A DNA stretch of 64,000 bases from positions 62,001-126,000 of the forward strand of contig DASVEE010000012.1 of assembly GCA_036380735.1 (NCBI GenBank). Reading direction: 5' to 3'. The notes below the pieces were generated by a model. That model was not told where the DNA came from and ran no database searches. It saw only the letters and a list, made by a program, of their open reading frames with translations. The stretch comes from DASVEE01 sp036380735 (lineage in GTDB: Bacteria > Acidobacteriota > Thermoanaerobaculia > Gp7-AA8). Numbering within the stretch: the stretch's first letter is position 1; every line of letters starts with the position of its first letter. The position numbers and the translations under genes were made by a program. Below are positions 50,143 to 59,440 of this stretch, piece after piece.

Positions 50143-53100
50143 TCAGCGCATCTTCAGCATCGCCGCAAGGCCGAGCAGCGCGGCCATGGCGATCAGCGCC
50201 CACTCGGACATCGTGGGGATGGCTTCCGCCTGCTGCGGACCGCCGGGGCCGACGGGGATGGGCGGCGTCGTGGAGGAGTTGTTGCCGCCATTCGGATCGG
50301 TCTCGGCGCCGTCGACCGACGCCGTGTTGGCGATCGTGCCGCCGGTGGCCGACACGTTCGCCACGACGGTAACGGTCGCGGACGCGCCGTTGGCCAGCGT
50401 GCCGAGGTTGCAGGAGATCGGGTCGGAGGCGTTGCAGGTGCCCTGCGACGGCGTGGCGCTTACGAACGTCAGACCGGCCGGCAGGTCATCGCTGACGACG
50501 ACGTTCGTCGCCGCCGTCGGTCCGTTGTTCGACACGGTGATCGTGTACGTCACGTTGCTGCCGGTCGTGGCCGTCGTCGACGCCGTCGACTTCGTGATCG
50601 AGAGGTCGGCCTCGGCGGGCGCGATCGGCACGGCCGGCGCGTTGTCGCTGTCGTTGCCGGGCGTCCCGTCATCCGTGGCGCTGGTCACGGTGACGCCGTT
50701 TGTCACCGTGCCGGAGGTGGCGCTGGGCGAGACGCGCACCGTGAGCGTGAAGATCGCCGTGGTGCCGTTGGCCAGCGTGGCCGCGCTGCACGTGACCGTG
50801 CCGTTTGTGTTGACCGCGGGATTGACGCAGGTGAACCCGGCCGGCGCGTTGATCGAGACGAACTGCAGGTCCGCCGGGAGGATGTCGGTCATGACGACGT
50901 TGGCCGCCGCGTCGGGGCCGTTGTTCGTGAGGCTGATCGTGTAAGAGAAGGTGCCGCCCGGCGCCGCCGTCGTGGCCGTGGTGGTCTTGTCGACGGAGAG
51001 GTCGGCGTTTTCGACGACGACGATCGGCGTCGGTGCCGATGCGCCGGTGGAGTTTCCCGGGTTGCCGTCGGTGCCGGAGTGGCCGGCCGTGGCGGTGTTG
51101 GTGATGGTGCCGGTGGCCGACGGTGCGACGGTGGCGACGAGCGTGAACGTCGCCGTGGCGCCGTTCGCGAGCGTCGCGGCGTTGCACGTCACGGTGCCGT
51201 TCGCGCCGACCGCGGGGGTCGTGCAGGTCCAGCCGGCCGGTGCGGCGATCGACTGGAAGAGGAGCGAAGCGGGGAGGACGTCCGTCATCACGGCGCTGGC
51301 CGCGGCGTCGGGACCGGCGTTCGTGACGTTGATCGTGTAGCTGATGGTGCCACCCTGCGCCACGTCCGTCGCCGTCGTGGTCTTGGTGACGCCGAGGTCG
51401 GAGTCGCCGGCGATGACGACGCTGCCGGAGGAGCCGCTGCCGTTACCCGGCGTCGGATCCGTTCCGCCGCCGCCGACGGTCGCGCTGTTCGTGATGGCGC
51501 CGGTGGCGTTCGGGGCCACGGTGGTGACGAGGGTGAAGTTCGCGGTGGTGCCGTTCGGCAGCGACGCGATGCTGCAGGTGACGGTGCCGTTGGTGCCGAC
51601 CGCGGGCGTCGTGCAGTTCCAGCCGGCCGGGGCCGTGATCGACTGGAAGAGGAGCGCCGCGTCCAGCACGTCGGTGACGGTGACGTTCGACGCCGCGTCG
51701 GGGCCGTTGTTCGTCGTGGAGATGTTGTAGGTGATCGGCTCACCCTGCGCAGCGGCCGACGACAGCGTGTTCTTCGAGATTGCCAGGTCGGTCGTCTGGC
51801 CGACCCAGTTCGTGAAGACGTGGACCTCGTTGTTCGCCGGGACCGGATCCTGGATGCTGCTGCCGACCAGGAAGACCGATTCGAGCGTGCCGCCCGAACC
51901 GCTGTTGACGAGCTCCGTCACGAGCGTGAAGCTCGCGCTGCCACCCGAAGGGAAGCTGGCGAGCGTGCAGGTCGTCGGGCCGGCGGCATCGATCGCCGGC
52001 GTCGTGCAGTTCCAGCCGGCGGGCGCGGTGATGGACTGGAAGGTGAGGTGCGGCGAAGGCGCCAGCGTGACCTGCGCGTTCGGCGCGGCATCGGGACCGG
52101 CGTTCGTGGCGTTCACGGTGAACGTCAGCGTGCCGCCGTTCACCACCGGGTCCGGCGAATCCGTGGCCGTGATGCCCAGGTTCGCGTCCTGCGTGGTGTA
52201 AGCGGTCGCCTCGACTTCGATGTTGTTGCCCGACACCGGGTCGGAGACGGAGCTCGTCACCGAGAACACCGTCTGGATGGTGCTGTCGTTGATGCCGAAT
52301 TGGTCGACGTCGGCGCGGCCGACGAGCGTGAACGTCGCGGAGGCGCCGTTCGCCAGGCTCGGGTTCGTGCAGGTGATGCCGATGAAGCTGCCCACTGACG
52401 GCGGATTGCAGGTCCAGCCGGCTGGAGCGGAGAGCGACTGGAACTGCAGTCCCTGCGAGTTGGAGAAGCTGACCGTTGCATTGGGCGCCGCGTCGGGCCC
52501 GTTGTTCACCACCTGCACCGTGTAGGTGATGTTGCCGTCCGGGGCGACCGGGTCGGGCGAGTCGGTGACGGAAATGGCCACGTCGGCGTCCGGTGTCGTG
52601 TAGGCGGTCGCCTCGACTTCGGTGTTGTTGCCTGGCACCGGATCGGCGACGGAGCTGCTCACCTGGAACACCGTCTGTACGGTGCCTTCGTTGACGCCGA
52701 ACTGGTTGACGTCGGCGCGGCCGACGAGCGTGAACGTCGCGGTCGCGCCGTTCGCCAGGCTCGGGTTCGTGCAAGTGATGCTGATGAAGCTGCCCACCGA
52801 CGGCGGATTGCAGGTCCAGCCGGCTGGCGCGGTGAGCGACTGGAACTGCAGTCCCTGCGAGTTCGAGAAGCTGACCGTCGCGTTCGGGGCAGCGTCGGGG
52901 CCATTGTTCACCACCTGGACCGTGTAGGTGATGTTGCTGTTCGACGGAACCGGATCGGGCGAGTCGGTGACGGAGATCGCCACGTCGGCATCGGGCGTCT
53001 GGTAGGTGGTGGTGACCAGCACGGTCTCGTCGCCGTGGGCGGTCTCGTTCCCGGTGCCGCCGACCTGGAAGAGCGTCTGAATCGTTCCGTCGTTGACGCC

Positions 53101-53847
53101 GAAGGCAGAGGCGGGAGCGCGCAGGACGACGGTGAAGGTGTCGGTAGCGACGCCGAGCGACGCCTTGGTGCAACTGAAGTTCGCCGAGCCGCCCACCGCG
53201 GGCGCTGCGCACGTCCAGCCTGCCGGTGGGGTGACGGACTGGAACTGCAGTCCCTGGGAGTTGATCACGCTGAACGTGAGGTTCGTCGCCGTGTCAGGTC
53301 CGGCGTTGTTCACGCCGACGGTATACGTGATGTTGCCGTCAGGGGTGACCGGATCGGGGGAGTCGGTGGCGGAGGAGATGCCGAGCTCGATCTGCGGCGA
53401 GTCCCACGCGGTCGACACGTTCACGGTGTTGTTGGCGCTGTTCGGATCGGTCGTCGTGCCGGACGTGCTGAAGCTCGCGTTGACCGTGCCGTCCGGAAAG
53501 TTGGCCCTGTGCGAGGGCACGCGTGCCGTCAGCACGATCGTGGCGCTGGCGCCGTTCGCGAACGAAGGCGTCGTGCACGACATGAACTGCGCGGGCGCGG
53601 TGCAGGTCCAGCCGCCCGGCGCCGAGGTGGAGACCGCCTCGATGATGCCGTCGAGGGCGATGTTCACCCCTCCGTTCGTGGCCGCATTCGGTCCGTTGTT
53701 CTGTATCTGGATCGTATAGGTGTAGTTGGCGCCCGGAACGACAGGATCGGCTGATTCCGTCACCGAGACGATCTGCTGATCGGCCGACTGGGCAAACATG
53801 GCGGTGGACAGAAGACACACGAACAGAAAGACGAGACCTCGACGCAT
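50143..53847 (-). CDS. Large DUF11-repeat surface protein with IPTL-CTERM sorting signal
   Basis: A protein of about 1,234 residues: signal peptide (MRRGLVFLFVCLLSTAMFAQ), then nine DUF11 beta-sandwich repeats of about 130 residues, each with a Y-T-x-N-N-G-P-D-A-like core, ending in IPTMSEWALIAMAALLGLAA followed by a basic MLKMR tail. That end is the IPTL-CTERM signal processed by an exosortase, so the protein is exported and probably anchored or released at the surface. Two adjacent repeats (about 52220-52525 and 52622-52927) are nearly identical and offset by 402 bp. The start has AAGGAG 11 bases upstream. No exosortase gene is in the window. Confidence 0.92.
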   Translation of the reverse strand: MRRGLVFLFVCLLSTAMFAQSADQQIVSVTESADPVVPGANYTYTIQIQNNGPNAATNGGVNIALDGIIEAVSTSAPGGWTCTAPAQFMSCTTPSFANGASATIVLTARVPSHRANFPDGTVNASFSTSGTTTDPNSANNTVNVSTAWDSPQIELGISSATDSPDPVTPDGNITYTVGVNNAGPDTATNLTFSVINSQGLQFQSVTPPAGWTCAAPAVGGSANFSCTKASLGVATDTFTVVLRAPASAFGVNDGTIQTLFQVGGTGNETAHGDETVLVTTTYQTPDADVAISVTDSPDPVPSNSNITYTVQVVNNGPDAAPNATVSFSNSQGLQFQSLTAPAGWTCNPPSVGSFISITCTNPSLANGATATFTLVGRADVNQFGVNEGTVQTVFQVSSSVADPVPGNNTEVEATAYTTPDADVAISVTDSPDPVAPDGNITYTVQVVNNGPDAAPNATVSFSNSQGLQFQSLSAPAGWTCNPPSVGSFIGITCTNPSLANGASATFTLVGRADVDQFGINDSTIQTVFSVTSSVSDPVSGNNIEVEATAYTTQDANLGITATDSPDPVVNGGTLTFTVNATNAGPDAAPNAQVTLAPSPHLTFQSITAPAGWNCTTPAIDAAGPTTCTLASFPSGGSASFTLVTELVNSGSGGTLESVFLVGSSIQDPVPANNEVHVFTNWVGQTTDLAISKNTLSSAAAQGEPITYNISTTNNGPDAASNVTVTDVLDAALLFQSITAPAGWNCTTPAVGTNGTVTCSIASLPNGTTANFTLVTTVAPNATGAITNSATVGGGGTDPTPGNGSGSSGSVVIAGDSDLGVTKTTTATDVAQGGTISYTINVTNAGPDAAASAVMTDVLPASLLFQSIAAPAGWTCTTPAVGANGTVTCNAATLANGATATFTLVATVAPSATGTITNTATAGHSGTDGNPGNSTGASAPTPIVVVENADLSVDKTTTATTAAPGGTFSYTISLTNNGPDAAANVVMTDILPADLQFVSINAPAGFTCVNPAVNTNGTVTCSAATLANGTTAIFTLTVRVSPSATSGTVTNGVTVTSATDDGTPGNDSDNAPAVPIAPAEADLSITKSTASTTATTGSNVTYTITVSNNGPTAATNVVVSDDLPAGLTFVSATPSQGTCNASDPISCNLGTLANGASATVTVVANVSATGGTIANTASVDGAETDPNGGNNSSTTPPIPVGPGGPQQAEAIPTMSEWALIAMAALLGLAAMLKMR

Positions 53848-53922
53848 TGTGCTGAAAGCTCCTTCTGGGAGGGATCGCGTAGAACGGGGGAAAAGTCCCT
53901 CACGGGAGGGGGCCACCGTCCG

Positions 53923-54067
53923 CCGGTTGTCGGTTTTCAGTTTTCGGTTTTCGGTGCTGCGCTACCCGACACTCCCCGCAAGGCGCAGCACCGAAAACCG
54001 AAAACCGAAAACCGACAACCAACAACCAAACGGACAACGGACAACGGACAACGCAAATCGGACAACG
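53923..54067. repeat. Composite element: family B plus one-sided family C array
   Basis: A full family B element with the core GTGCTGCGC...GCGCAGCAC (53923-54028) runs directly into ACGGACA-type family C units (54028-54067). It lies between divergent DUF11 and SNF2 genes. The rest of the 284-nt gap holds a TACAAT -10 candidate at 54112-54117 without a clear -35. Confidence 0.88.
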
Positions 54068-54131
54068 TCCCTCGCCAAAGATCAAGTCTCCCACGCACCG
54101 TAGAGAGTCGCTACAATCCGGCCCCTCCGTC

Positions 54132-56828
54132 ATGTCCGTGCCCGATCGGTTTCGCGCTGCTTTTTCCTCGTCCACGCTCCAGACGCTCGAAGCCAATGGC
54201 GGCAAGCTCGACCTTCGCGATCCGCTCTTCTTCCGCACCGCTTACACCGGCACCGTGGTCGAGAACGAGCGCCGCACGTTCACCCCCATTGCCCTCCTGG
54301 AGCCCGCCCGAGTCGTGGCCGGACGCTGCACGTGCGTGGCTTGGATGCGGCCGGACGATCTTTGCCGGCATGTGGCCGTCCTCGTCTCCCGCATCGTCGC
54401 CGGCGATGGCGCGCTGCCGGGGGAGCAGTTCGAGTCCAGCATCTGGCGCGCGATCGGGTTCGCGTCGTTCTCCGAGGCGCGGGAGCTGACGGTGCGCGAC
54501 GCCGATCCGCGCGAGCAGGTCCTGCGTAAATACGTCCTCACCGACCAGGAGCAGGAGCTGATCAAGCGCGGCTCCGGCAGCACGCGCCTTCTGTGGGAAG
54601 CCTCCCCCTGGTACCGCTGGGCCAAGTCGATGTTTCTACGCTTTGGAGATGCCGGCGGGGCGACGCTCGTCGAGCGCGAGGGGGCGTTTTACCTTCTCGC
54701 CGACGGCGTGGAGGTCCCGCTGCCGGTCAACGCCGTCGAGCAGGTCATCGAGGCCCGCGGCGGCGCCATTGCCCGGGCGGGCGGCTTCGACGTCGTGCGC
54801 GAAGCCGTCACCCCGTCCTTCCGCATCGAGCTGACGGCCGAGCGCGCCCTCCGCTTCGTCCCCGTCCTCCTCACGCGCGACCAGAAGCTGCACGAGCGCC
54901 TCACCCTGCCTCGCTACGGCCGCTGGTTCCTCCTGGGGAAGCTCTTCGCCACGCCGATGGCCGTCCCCGCGATGTTCGCGGAGAAGGCCTCGGGGGAGCA
55001 GTCGTTCCTTTTCGACATGCGCCCCGCGACCGGGCTGCCGTTCGATCGCGAGACGGTGATCCCCGAGGATGAGGTGTTCGAGTTCATCGAAAAGCATCGC
55101 GAGAGTCTGGCGAAGATGCCGGCCGCGCTGGCGCCGGAGAACGTGCGCAACGCGCAGCCGGTCCGCCTCGAGGACGAGGTCGTGTTCGACTTCGCCGCGC
55201 CGCACCGCGACCTCCTCGAGGTGAGCATCACCTTCAAGGCGGGCAGCGAGCACGTCACCGCTGCCGAGCTCGCGAAAGCGCGCAAGGACGGCCTGCGCGC
55301 GCTCAACCGCGGCAGCCTCTGGATCGACGTCACCGACCCGCAGTTCTCCTGGCTCGACGGCGCCACGGTCGGCAAGAACGGCCGCGTGCTGCTGACGAAG
55401 CTCGAGCTGCTGCGCGTCCGCGGCTCGCTGCGCGGCACGCAGCTCTTCCAGGGCGATCCCTCGTGCGAGCGCGTCTTCCGCATGGTGGACGAGCTTCAGG
55501 TCTCCGACGACGCGCCGTCGCCGTCCGACCTGGGGATGGACCTCTACGCCTACCAGCAGACCGGCTATCACTGGCTCTGGCTCCTCCAGCAGAACGGCTT
55601 CGGTGGACTCCTCTGCGACGACATGGGCCTCGGCAAAACGCACCAGGCGATGGCGCTGATCCGCGGCCTGACGCACGTCAATCCGGAGCTGTCGGTGCTC
55701 GTCGTCTGCCCGACGTCGCTGCTCGACCACTGGCGTGAGAAGCTGGCGATGTACGTCCCGGAGATCACCGTCACCCTGACCTCGTACGGCATCGTGCGCA
55801 GCCGCATCGAGCAGTTCCGCGGCCGCAAATTCGACGTGATGATCCTCGACGAGATGCAGACCATCAAGAACGCGGAGACGTCGACGCATCAGGCCCTCCG
55901 CGCGATCGACAAGCGCATCGCCATCGGCCTCACCGGCACGCCCGTCGAGAACCACGAGCGCGAGCTGAAAGCGCTGCTCGACTTCGTCGTCCCCGGCTAC
56001 CTGCCAAAGTACGTCGACGACACGCCGACGCTGCAGCGCCTCGTCCGGCCGTTCGTCCTTCGCCGCACGAAATCGCAGGTGCTGACGCAGCTCCCGCCGA
56101 AGATCGTCGACAAGCGCTACTGCGAGCTGACGACGGAGCAGCGCGCCCTCTACCGCAAGGTGGCCGAGGCGCGCGCGAAGCCGCTGCGGGCGCTGCTGCG
56201 CGGCGGCGGGAAGATTCCGTACATCCACGTCTTCGCCGCGCTGAACTACCTCAAGCAGATCTGCAATCACCCCGCGTCCGTCAGCGGCGGCTTCGCCACC
56301 GAAGCCAGCTCCGGCAAGTGGGAGCTGTTCGTCGACCTGATCAACGAGTGCATGGCCAGCGGCCTGAAGGTGGTCGTCTTCAGCCAGTACCTGAAGATGA
56401 TGGAGCTGATCGAGGAGCACCTCGAGAAGCAGGAGATCGGCTACGCCTCGATCAAGGGCGCCACGCGCGAGCGCGGCCAGCAGATCTGGCGCTTCCGCGA
56501 AGACCCCGACTGCCGCGTCTTCACCGCCTCCCTCCGCGCCGGCGGCCTCGGCATCGACCTCACCAGCGCGTCCGTCGTCATCCACTACGACCGCTGGTGG
56601 AATCAGGCGCGCGAAGACCAGGCCACCGACCGCGTCCACCGCCTCGGGCAGAACAAAGGCGTCCAGGTCATCAAGCTGATCACACGCGGCACGGTCGAAG
56701 AAAAAATCGACGAACTGATCGCGAAAAAAGCAGACCTGGCGACGGACCTGATCCGCCCGGACGACCCGGCCCTGGTGAAGCAATTCACCGTTGACGAGCT
56801 GGAAGGGTTGCTGGGGTACGAAGAGTAG
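54132..56828 (+). CDS. SNF2-family ATPase with N-terminal SWIM zinc finger
   Basis: An 898-residue protein. An N-terminal SWIM-type finger (C-x-C-x(10)-C-x-H in GRCTCVAWMRPDDLCRH, about residues 64-80) precedes a long linker and the Swi2/Snf2 helicase core. The core shows motif I DDMGLGKT, motif II ILDEMQ, TGTPVEN, and a C-terminal helicase lobe ending in the SNF2 motif VI QATDRVHRLGQ. Such proteins are ATP-driven DNA translocases that remodel protein-DNA complexes; in bacteria they are linked to RNA polymerase recycling, DNA repair or defence. There is no methylase or nuclease gene nearby, so a defence role is not supported here. Confidence 0.92.
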   Translation: MSVPDRFRAAFSSSTLQTLEANGGKLDLRDPLFFRTAYTGTVVENERRTFTPIALLEPARVVAGRCTCVAWMRPDDLCRHVAVLVSRIVAGDGALPGEQFESSIWRAIGFASFSEARELTVRDADPREQVLRKYVLTDQEQELIKRGSGSTRLLWEASPWYRWAKSMFLRFGDAGGATLVEREGAFYLLADGVEVPLPVNAVEQVIEARGGAIARAGGFDVVREAVTPSFRIELTAERALRFVPVLLTRDQKLHERLTLPRYGRWFLLGKLFATPMAVPAMFAEKASGEQSFLFDMRPATGLPFDRETVIPEDEVFEFIEKHRESLAKMPAALAPENVRNAQPVRLEDEVVFDFAAPHRDLLEVSITFKAGSEHVTAAELAKARKDGLRALNRGSLWIDVTDPQFSWLDGATVGKNGRVLLTKLELLRVRGSLRGTQLFQGDPSCERVFRMVDELQVSDDAPSPSDLGMDLYAYQQTGYHWLWLLQQNGFGGLLCDDMGLGKTHQAMALIRGLTHVNPELSVLVVCPTSLLDHWREKLAMYVPEITVTLTSYGIVRSRIEQFRGRKFDVMILDEMQTIKNAETSTHQALRAIDKRIAIGLTGTPVENHERELKALLDFVVPGYLPKYVDDTPTLQRLVRPFVLRRTKSQVLTQLPPKIVDKRYCELTTEQRALYRKVAEARAKPLRALLRGGGKIPYIHVFAALNYLKQICNHPASVSGGFATEASSGKWELFVDLINECMASGLKVVVFSQYLKMMELIEEHLEKQEIGYASIKGATRERGQQIWRFREDPDCRVFTASLRAGGLGIDLTSASVVIHYDRWWNQAREDQATDRVHRLGQNKGVQVIKLITRGTVEEKIDELIAKKADLATDLIRPDDPALVKQFTVDELEGLLGYEE

Positions 56829-56840
56829 GGCTGGCGACAG

Positions 56841-56927
56841 GGAGAGGATAGGACCAATAGGACGCGCCCCGTGCTTTGTCCTATCAGTCCCATTCGTCCT
56901 ATTCGTCCCATTCGTCCTATCGTCCCC
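56841..56927. repeat. Family A 9-bp element with both arms
   Basis: A two-unit left arm (GGATAGGACCAATAGGAC), a core of about 20 bp and a six-unit right arm ending TCCTATCGTCCCC. It lies between the SNF2 and HYR genes. Confidence 0.88.
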
Positions 56928-56969
56928 GGCGCCCGTCCCTTGGGGTCCCATACATCTGGTACGCATCCT

Positions 56970-56990
56970 GTATGACCGTTTCGGTCATAC
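56970..56990. promoter_or_regulatory. Nine-bp inverted repeat before the HYR gene
   Basis: GTATGACCG-TTT-CGGTCATAC, a perfect nine-pair inverted repeat 20 bases before the start codon and 10 before the ribosome site. It could be an operator or a leader hairpin. It includes the TATGAC that would be the -10 element. Confidence 0.5.
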
Positions 56991-57010
56991 GTTCCCCTCC
57001 GGAGGTACAG

Positions 57011-59305
57011 ATGCGTGCTGCCAGCTTCGTCGCTCTCGCTTTTCTCCTGACGTCGCCAGCGCTGGCGGCACCACCGGACGTGGTGACGGAGGCGCACGGG
57101 CCGAATGGCAGCGTGGTCCACTACGACGACGGCTTCGGGACCGACGGGAACGGCCGGCCTCTCGGCAGTTGCGCTCCGGCGTCCGGCTCTCTCTTCCCGA
57201 TCGGGCGCACCGTGGCCCGCTGCTCGGACGGCTCGACGTTCGCCGTCGAGGTGCGCGACAGCGTCGCGCCGCTGTTCCACCTGCCGGGGCCGATCTACAG
57301 CAGCAGCCCCGTCCGGACGACCGGGGCGCTGACGGCGGAGCTGCGCGCGGTGCACGGCCGCGTCTACACGCTGTTCGTGGAGTGCGTCGATGCGGCGGGG
57401 AACCGCAACACGACCAGCGTCACGGTGCGCGTCGCGAGGGAGTCGAGTGAAGGCTCCTCGTCCGGAAGCGAAGTGCCGCAGCCACTGATCGATCACCTCT
57501 CGACGAACCGGATTCCGCAGGGCAGCGGCGAGCACGGGCTACGCGTCGAAGGCAACAATTTCCAGCTCGGCGCCGGCTACACCGACGTCATCCTCGCCGG
57601 TCCGGCCGGCACGTGGGAGCTCGCGCCGGCGGCGTTCTCCACGACGCACGTCGAAATCGCCATTCCCGCGGCGGTCGTGCAGTCGCCCGGCCGTTACTCC
57701 GTCGTCGTACGCAACTACGGGACGAGCAACCGCGCGCTGGTCAGCCTCTCCGAGCCGGCGCACTTCGACGTCACCAGCGCCGCGCCGGTGCTCCACGTGC
57801 CGCAGAGCGTCTCCGCGGAAGCGACCGGTCCGCACGGCGCCGTCGCCACGTTCGCCGTGACGGCATCGGCCGGCTCCGTGACCTGCTCGCACGCCTCCGG
57901 CTCCCTCTTCCCCCTCGGCATCACCACCGTGCGCTGCACCGCGAGCGTTGACGGCGGCGGCAGCGCGGCGGCGGAGTTCCCGGTCTCCATCATCGACACC
58001 ACGCCACCGGTCATGACGCTGCCGCGCGAGATCCTGCTCGAGGCGACGCAGCGTGAGGGCGCGGTCGTTCACTTCGAGGCAACGGCCGTGGACATCGTCG
58101 ATGGCAACGTCGCCGTCCACTGCTTCCCCGCCTCCGGGTCGCTCTTCGCGGTGAACCGCACGACCGAGGTGCGCTGCAGCGCTACCGACGCCCACACGCG
58201 CTCCACGATCCAGAGCTTCCCCGTCACCGTCGTCCCCGCCGTCGTGCCGATGCTGATGCTCCCCGCCGACATCAGCGTGCCCGCGACGAGCCACGCAGGC
58301 GCGATCGTCGAGTTCGAAGTGCGGGGCATGGATCCGAACGAAGGACATGTGTTCGTGACCTGCACGCCCGAGTCGGGCTCGCTCTTCCCAATCGGCCGCA
58401 CGACCGTGACGTGCAGCGGCACCGCCTCCTCCAACAATGCCACTACCACGGGCACGTTCCGCGTCACCGTGCGCAACGAGTTCCTGCCGACGCTCGAGCT
58501 GCCGGACGACATCACGGTCGAAGCCTCGAGCAGCGCCGGTGCGGCGGTCACGTACGAGGTGACGTCGAACGGCACCGTCGTCTGCACGCCGCCGTCCGCC
58601 TCCCTCTTCCCGATCGGCACGACGCAGGTCTCGTGCACCGCCTACGGCTCCAACGCGAAGACGGTCACCGGCACGTTCAACGTCACGGTGGTCGAATCCG
58701 GGGCGCCGACGCTGATCCTGCCCGACAACATCGCGGTCGAGGCGGAGAGCAGCGCCGGCACCGTCGTCGTCTTCGAAGCGATCTCGAACGGCACGGTCGT
58801 CTGCACGCCGCCCTCCGGTTCCCTCTTCACCCTCGGCATGACCACCGTGACCTGCACGGCCACGGCGGCGAACGGCAAGACCACCACCGGCGAGTTCACC
58901 GTCACCGTCTTCGACGCCAACGCCCCGATCATCCACACCATCACCGCCAGCCCGAACGTCCTCACCCCCGCGAATCACAAACTGGTCAGCGTCACGGTGA
59001 AGGTGATCGCCAGCGAAGGCACCGCGCGGATCGTCAACGTGACCGCCAACGAGGCCATCGACGCCCCCGGCAGCGGCAACACCGAAGTCGACTGGCGCAT
59101 CACCGGCCCGCTGACCGTCGACCTCCGCGCGGAGCGCAGCGGCCAGGGCACCGACCGCATCTACACGATCCACATCGAAGTCACCGACGACGCGGGCAAC
59201 ACCGCCCGAGGAACGGTGACGGTGCGCGTGCCGAAAGAAGGGAACGGGGAGAGTGCACCACCGCCGCCGCCGGGGCCGGGCAGGCGCCGCGCGACGCGCA
59301 GGTAA
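57011..59305 (+). CDS. Secreted HYR-repeat protein
   Basis: A 764-residue protein with a signal peptide (FVALAFLLTSPALA), an IPT/TIG-like domain (about 160-255) and at least five HYR (hyalin) beta-repeats, each with the T-V-x-C-T-x-x-S-G-S-L-F-P-I-G-x-T-x-V-x-C pattern, then a Pro-rich end with a basic tail (GRRRATRR). HYR domains mediate adhesion or protein binding at the cell surface. No sorting signal is seen. Start ATG 57011 has GGAGG six bases upstream; longer in-frame starts cross the repeat element. Confidence 0.88.
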   Translation: MRAASFVALAFLLTSPALAAPPDVVTEAHGPNGSVVHYDDGFGTDGNGRPLGSCAPASGSLFPIGRTVARCSDGSTFAVEVRDSVAPLFHLPGPIYSSSPVRTTGALTAELRAVHGRVYTLFVECVDAAGNRNTTSVTVRVARESSEGSSSGSEVPQPLIDHLSTNRIPQGSGEHGLRVEGNNFQLGAGYTDVILAGPAGTWELAPAAFSTTHVEIAIPAAVVQSPGRYSVVVRNYGTSNRALVSLSEPAHFDVTSAAPVLHVPQSVSAEATGPHGAVATFAVTASAGSVTCSHASGSLFPLGITTVRCTASVDGGGSAAAEFPVSIIDTTPPVMTLPREILLEATQREGAVVHFEATAVDIVDGNVAVHCFPASGSLFAVNRTTEVRCSATDAHTRSTIQSFPVTVVPAVVPMLMLPADISVPATSHAGAIVEFEVRGMDPNEGHVFVTCTPESGSLFPIGRTTVTCSGTASSNNATTTGTFRVTVRNEFLPTLELPDDITVEASSSAGAAVTYEVTSNGTVVCTPPSASLFPIGTTQVSCTAYGSNAKTVTGTFNVTVVESGAPTLILPDNIAVEAESSAGTVVVFEAISNGTVVCTPPSGSLFTLGMTTVTCTATAANGKTTTGEFTVTVFDANAPIIHTITASPNVLTPANHKLVSVTVKVIASEGTARIVNVTANEAIDAPGSGNTEVDWRITGPLTVDLRAERSGQGTDRIYTIHIEVTDDAGNTARGTVTVRVPKEGNGESAPPPPPGPGRRRATRR

Positions 59306-59308
59306 GAC

Positions 59309-59440
59309 AGGGACCGATAGGACGAATGGGACAGATAGGACCTATAGGACTGATAGGACAACGGCACTACCAGGCCATCTAGCCCACCGTCTTATTTGTC
59401 CTATAGGTCCTATTCGTCCTATTCGTCCTATCGCAGCCCC
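59309..59440. repeat. Family A 9-bp element between convergent genes
   Basis: The left arm begins GGGACCGATAGGAC and has six units, the core is about 30 bp, and the right arm ends TCCTATCGCAGCCCC, overlapping the region of the transporter stop. No other terminator is visible. Confidence 0.88.

Noticed and set aside
50128..52398. 756-residue plus-strand ORF opposite the DUF11 gene
   Set aside because: Low-complexity Arg/Gly/Asp/Val composition typical of an antisense frame; the minus-strand gene has a signal peptide, repeats and a sorting signal.
53035..53719. Plus-strand ORFs inside the DUF11 gene
   Set aside because: Several repeat-phased antisense ORFs with similar sequences arise from the repeated DUF11 units.
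54132..56828. Phage-defence island around the SNF2 gene
   Set aside because: No nuclease, methylase, helicase partner or mobile-element gene lies next to it; neighbours are secreted structural proteins.
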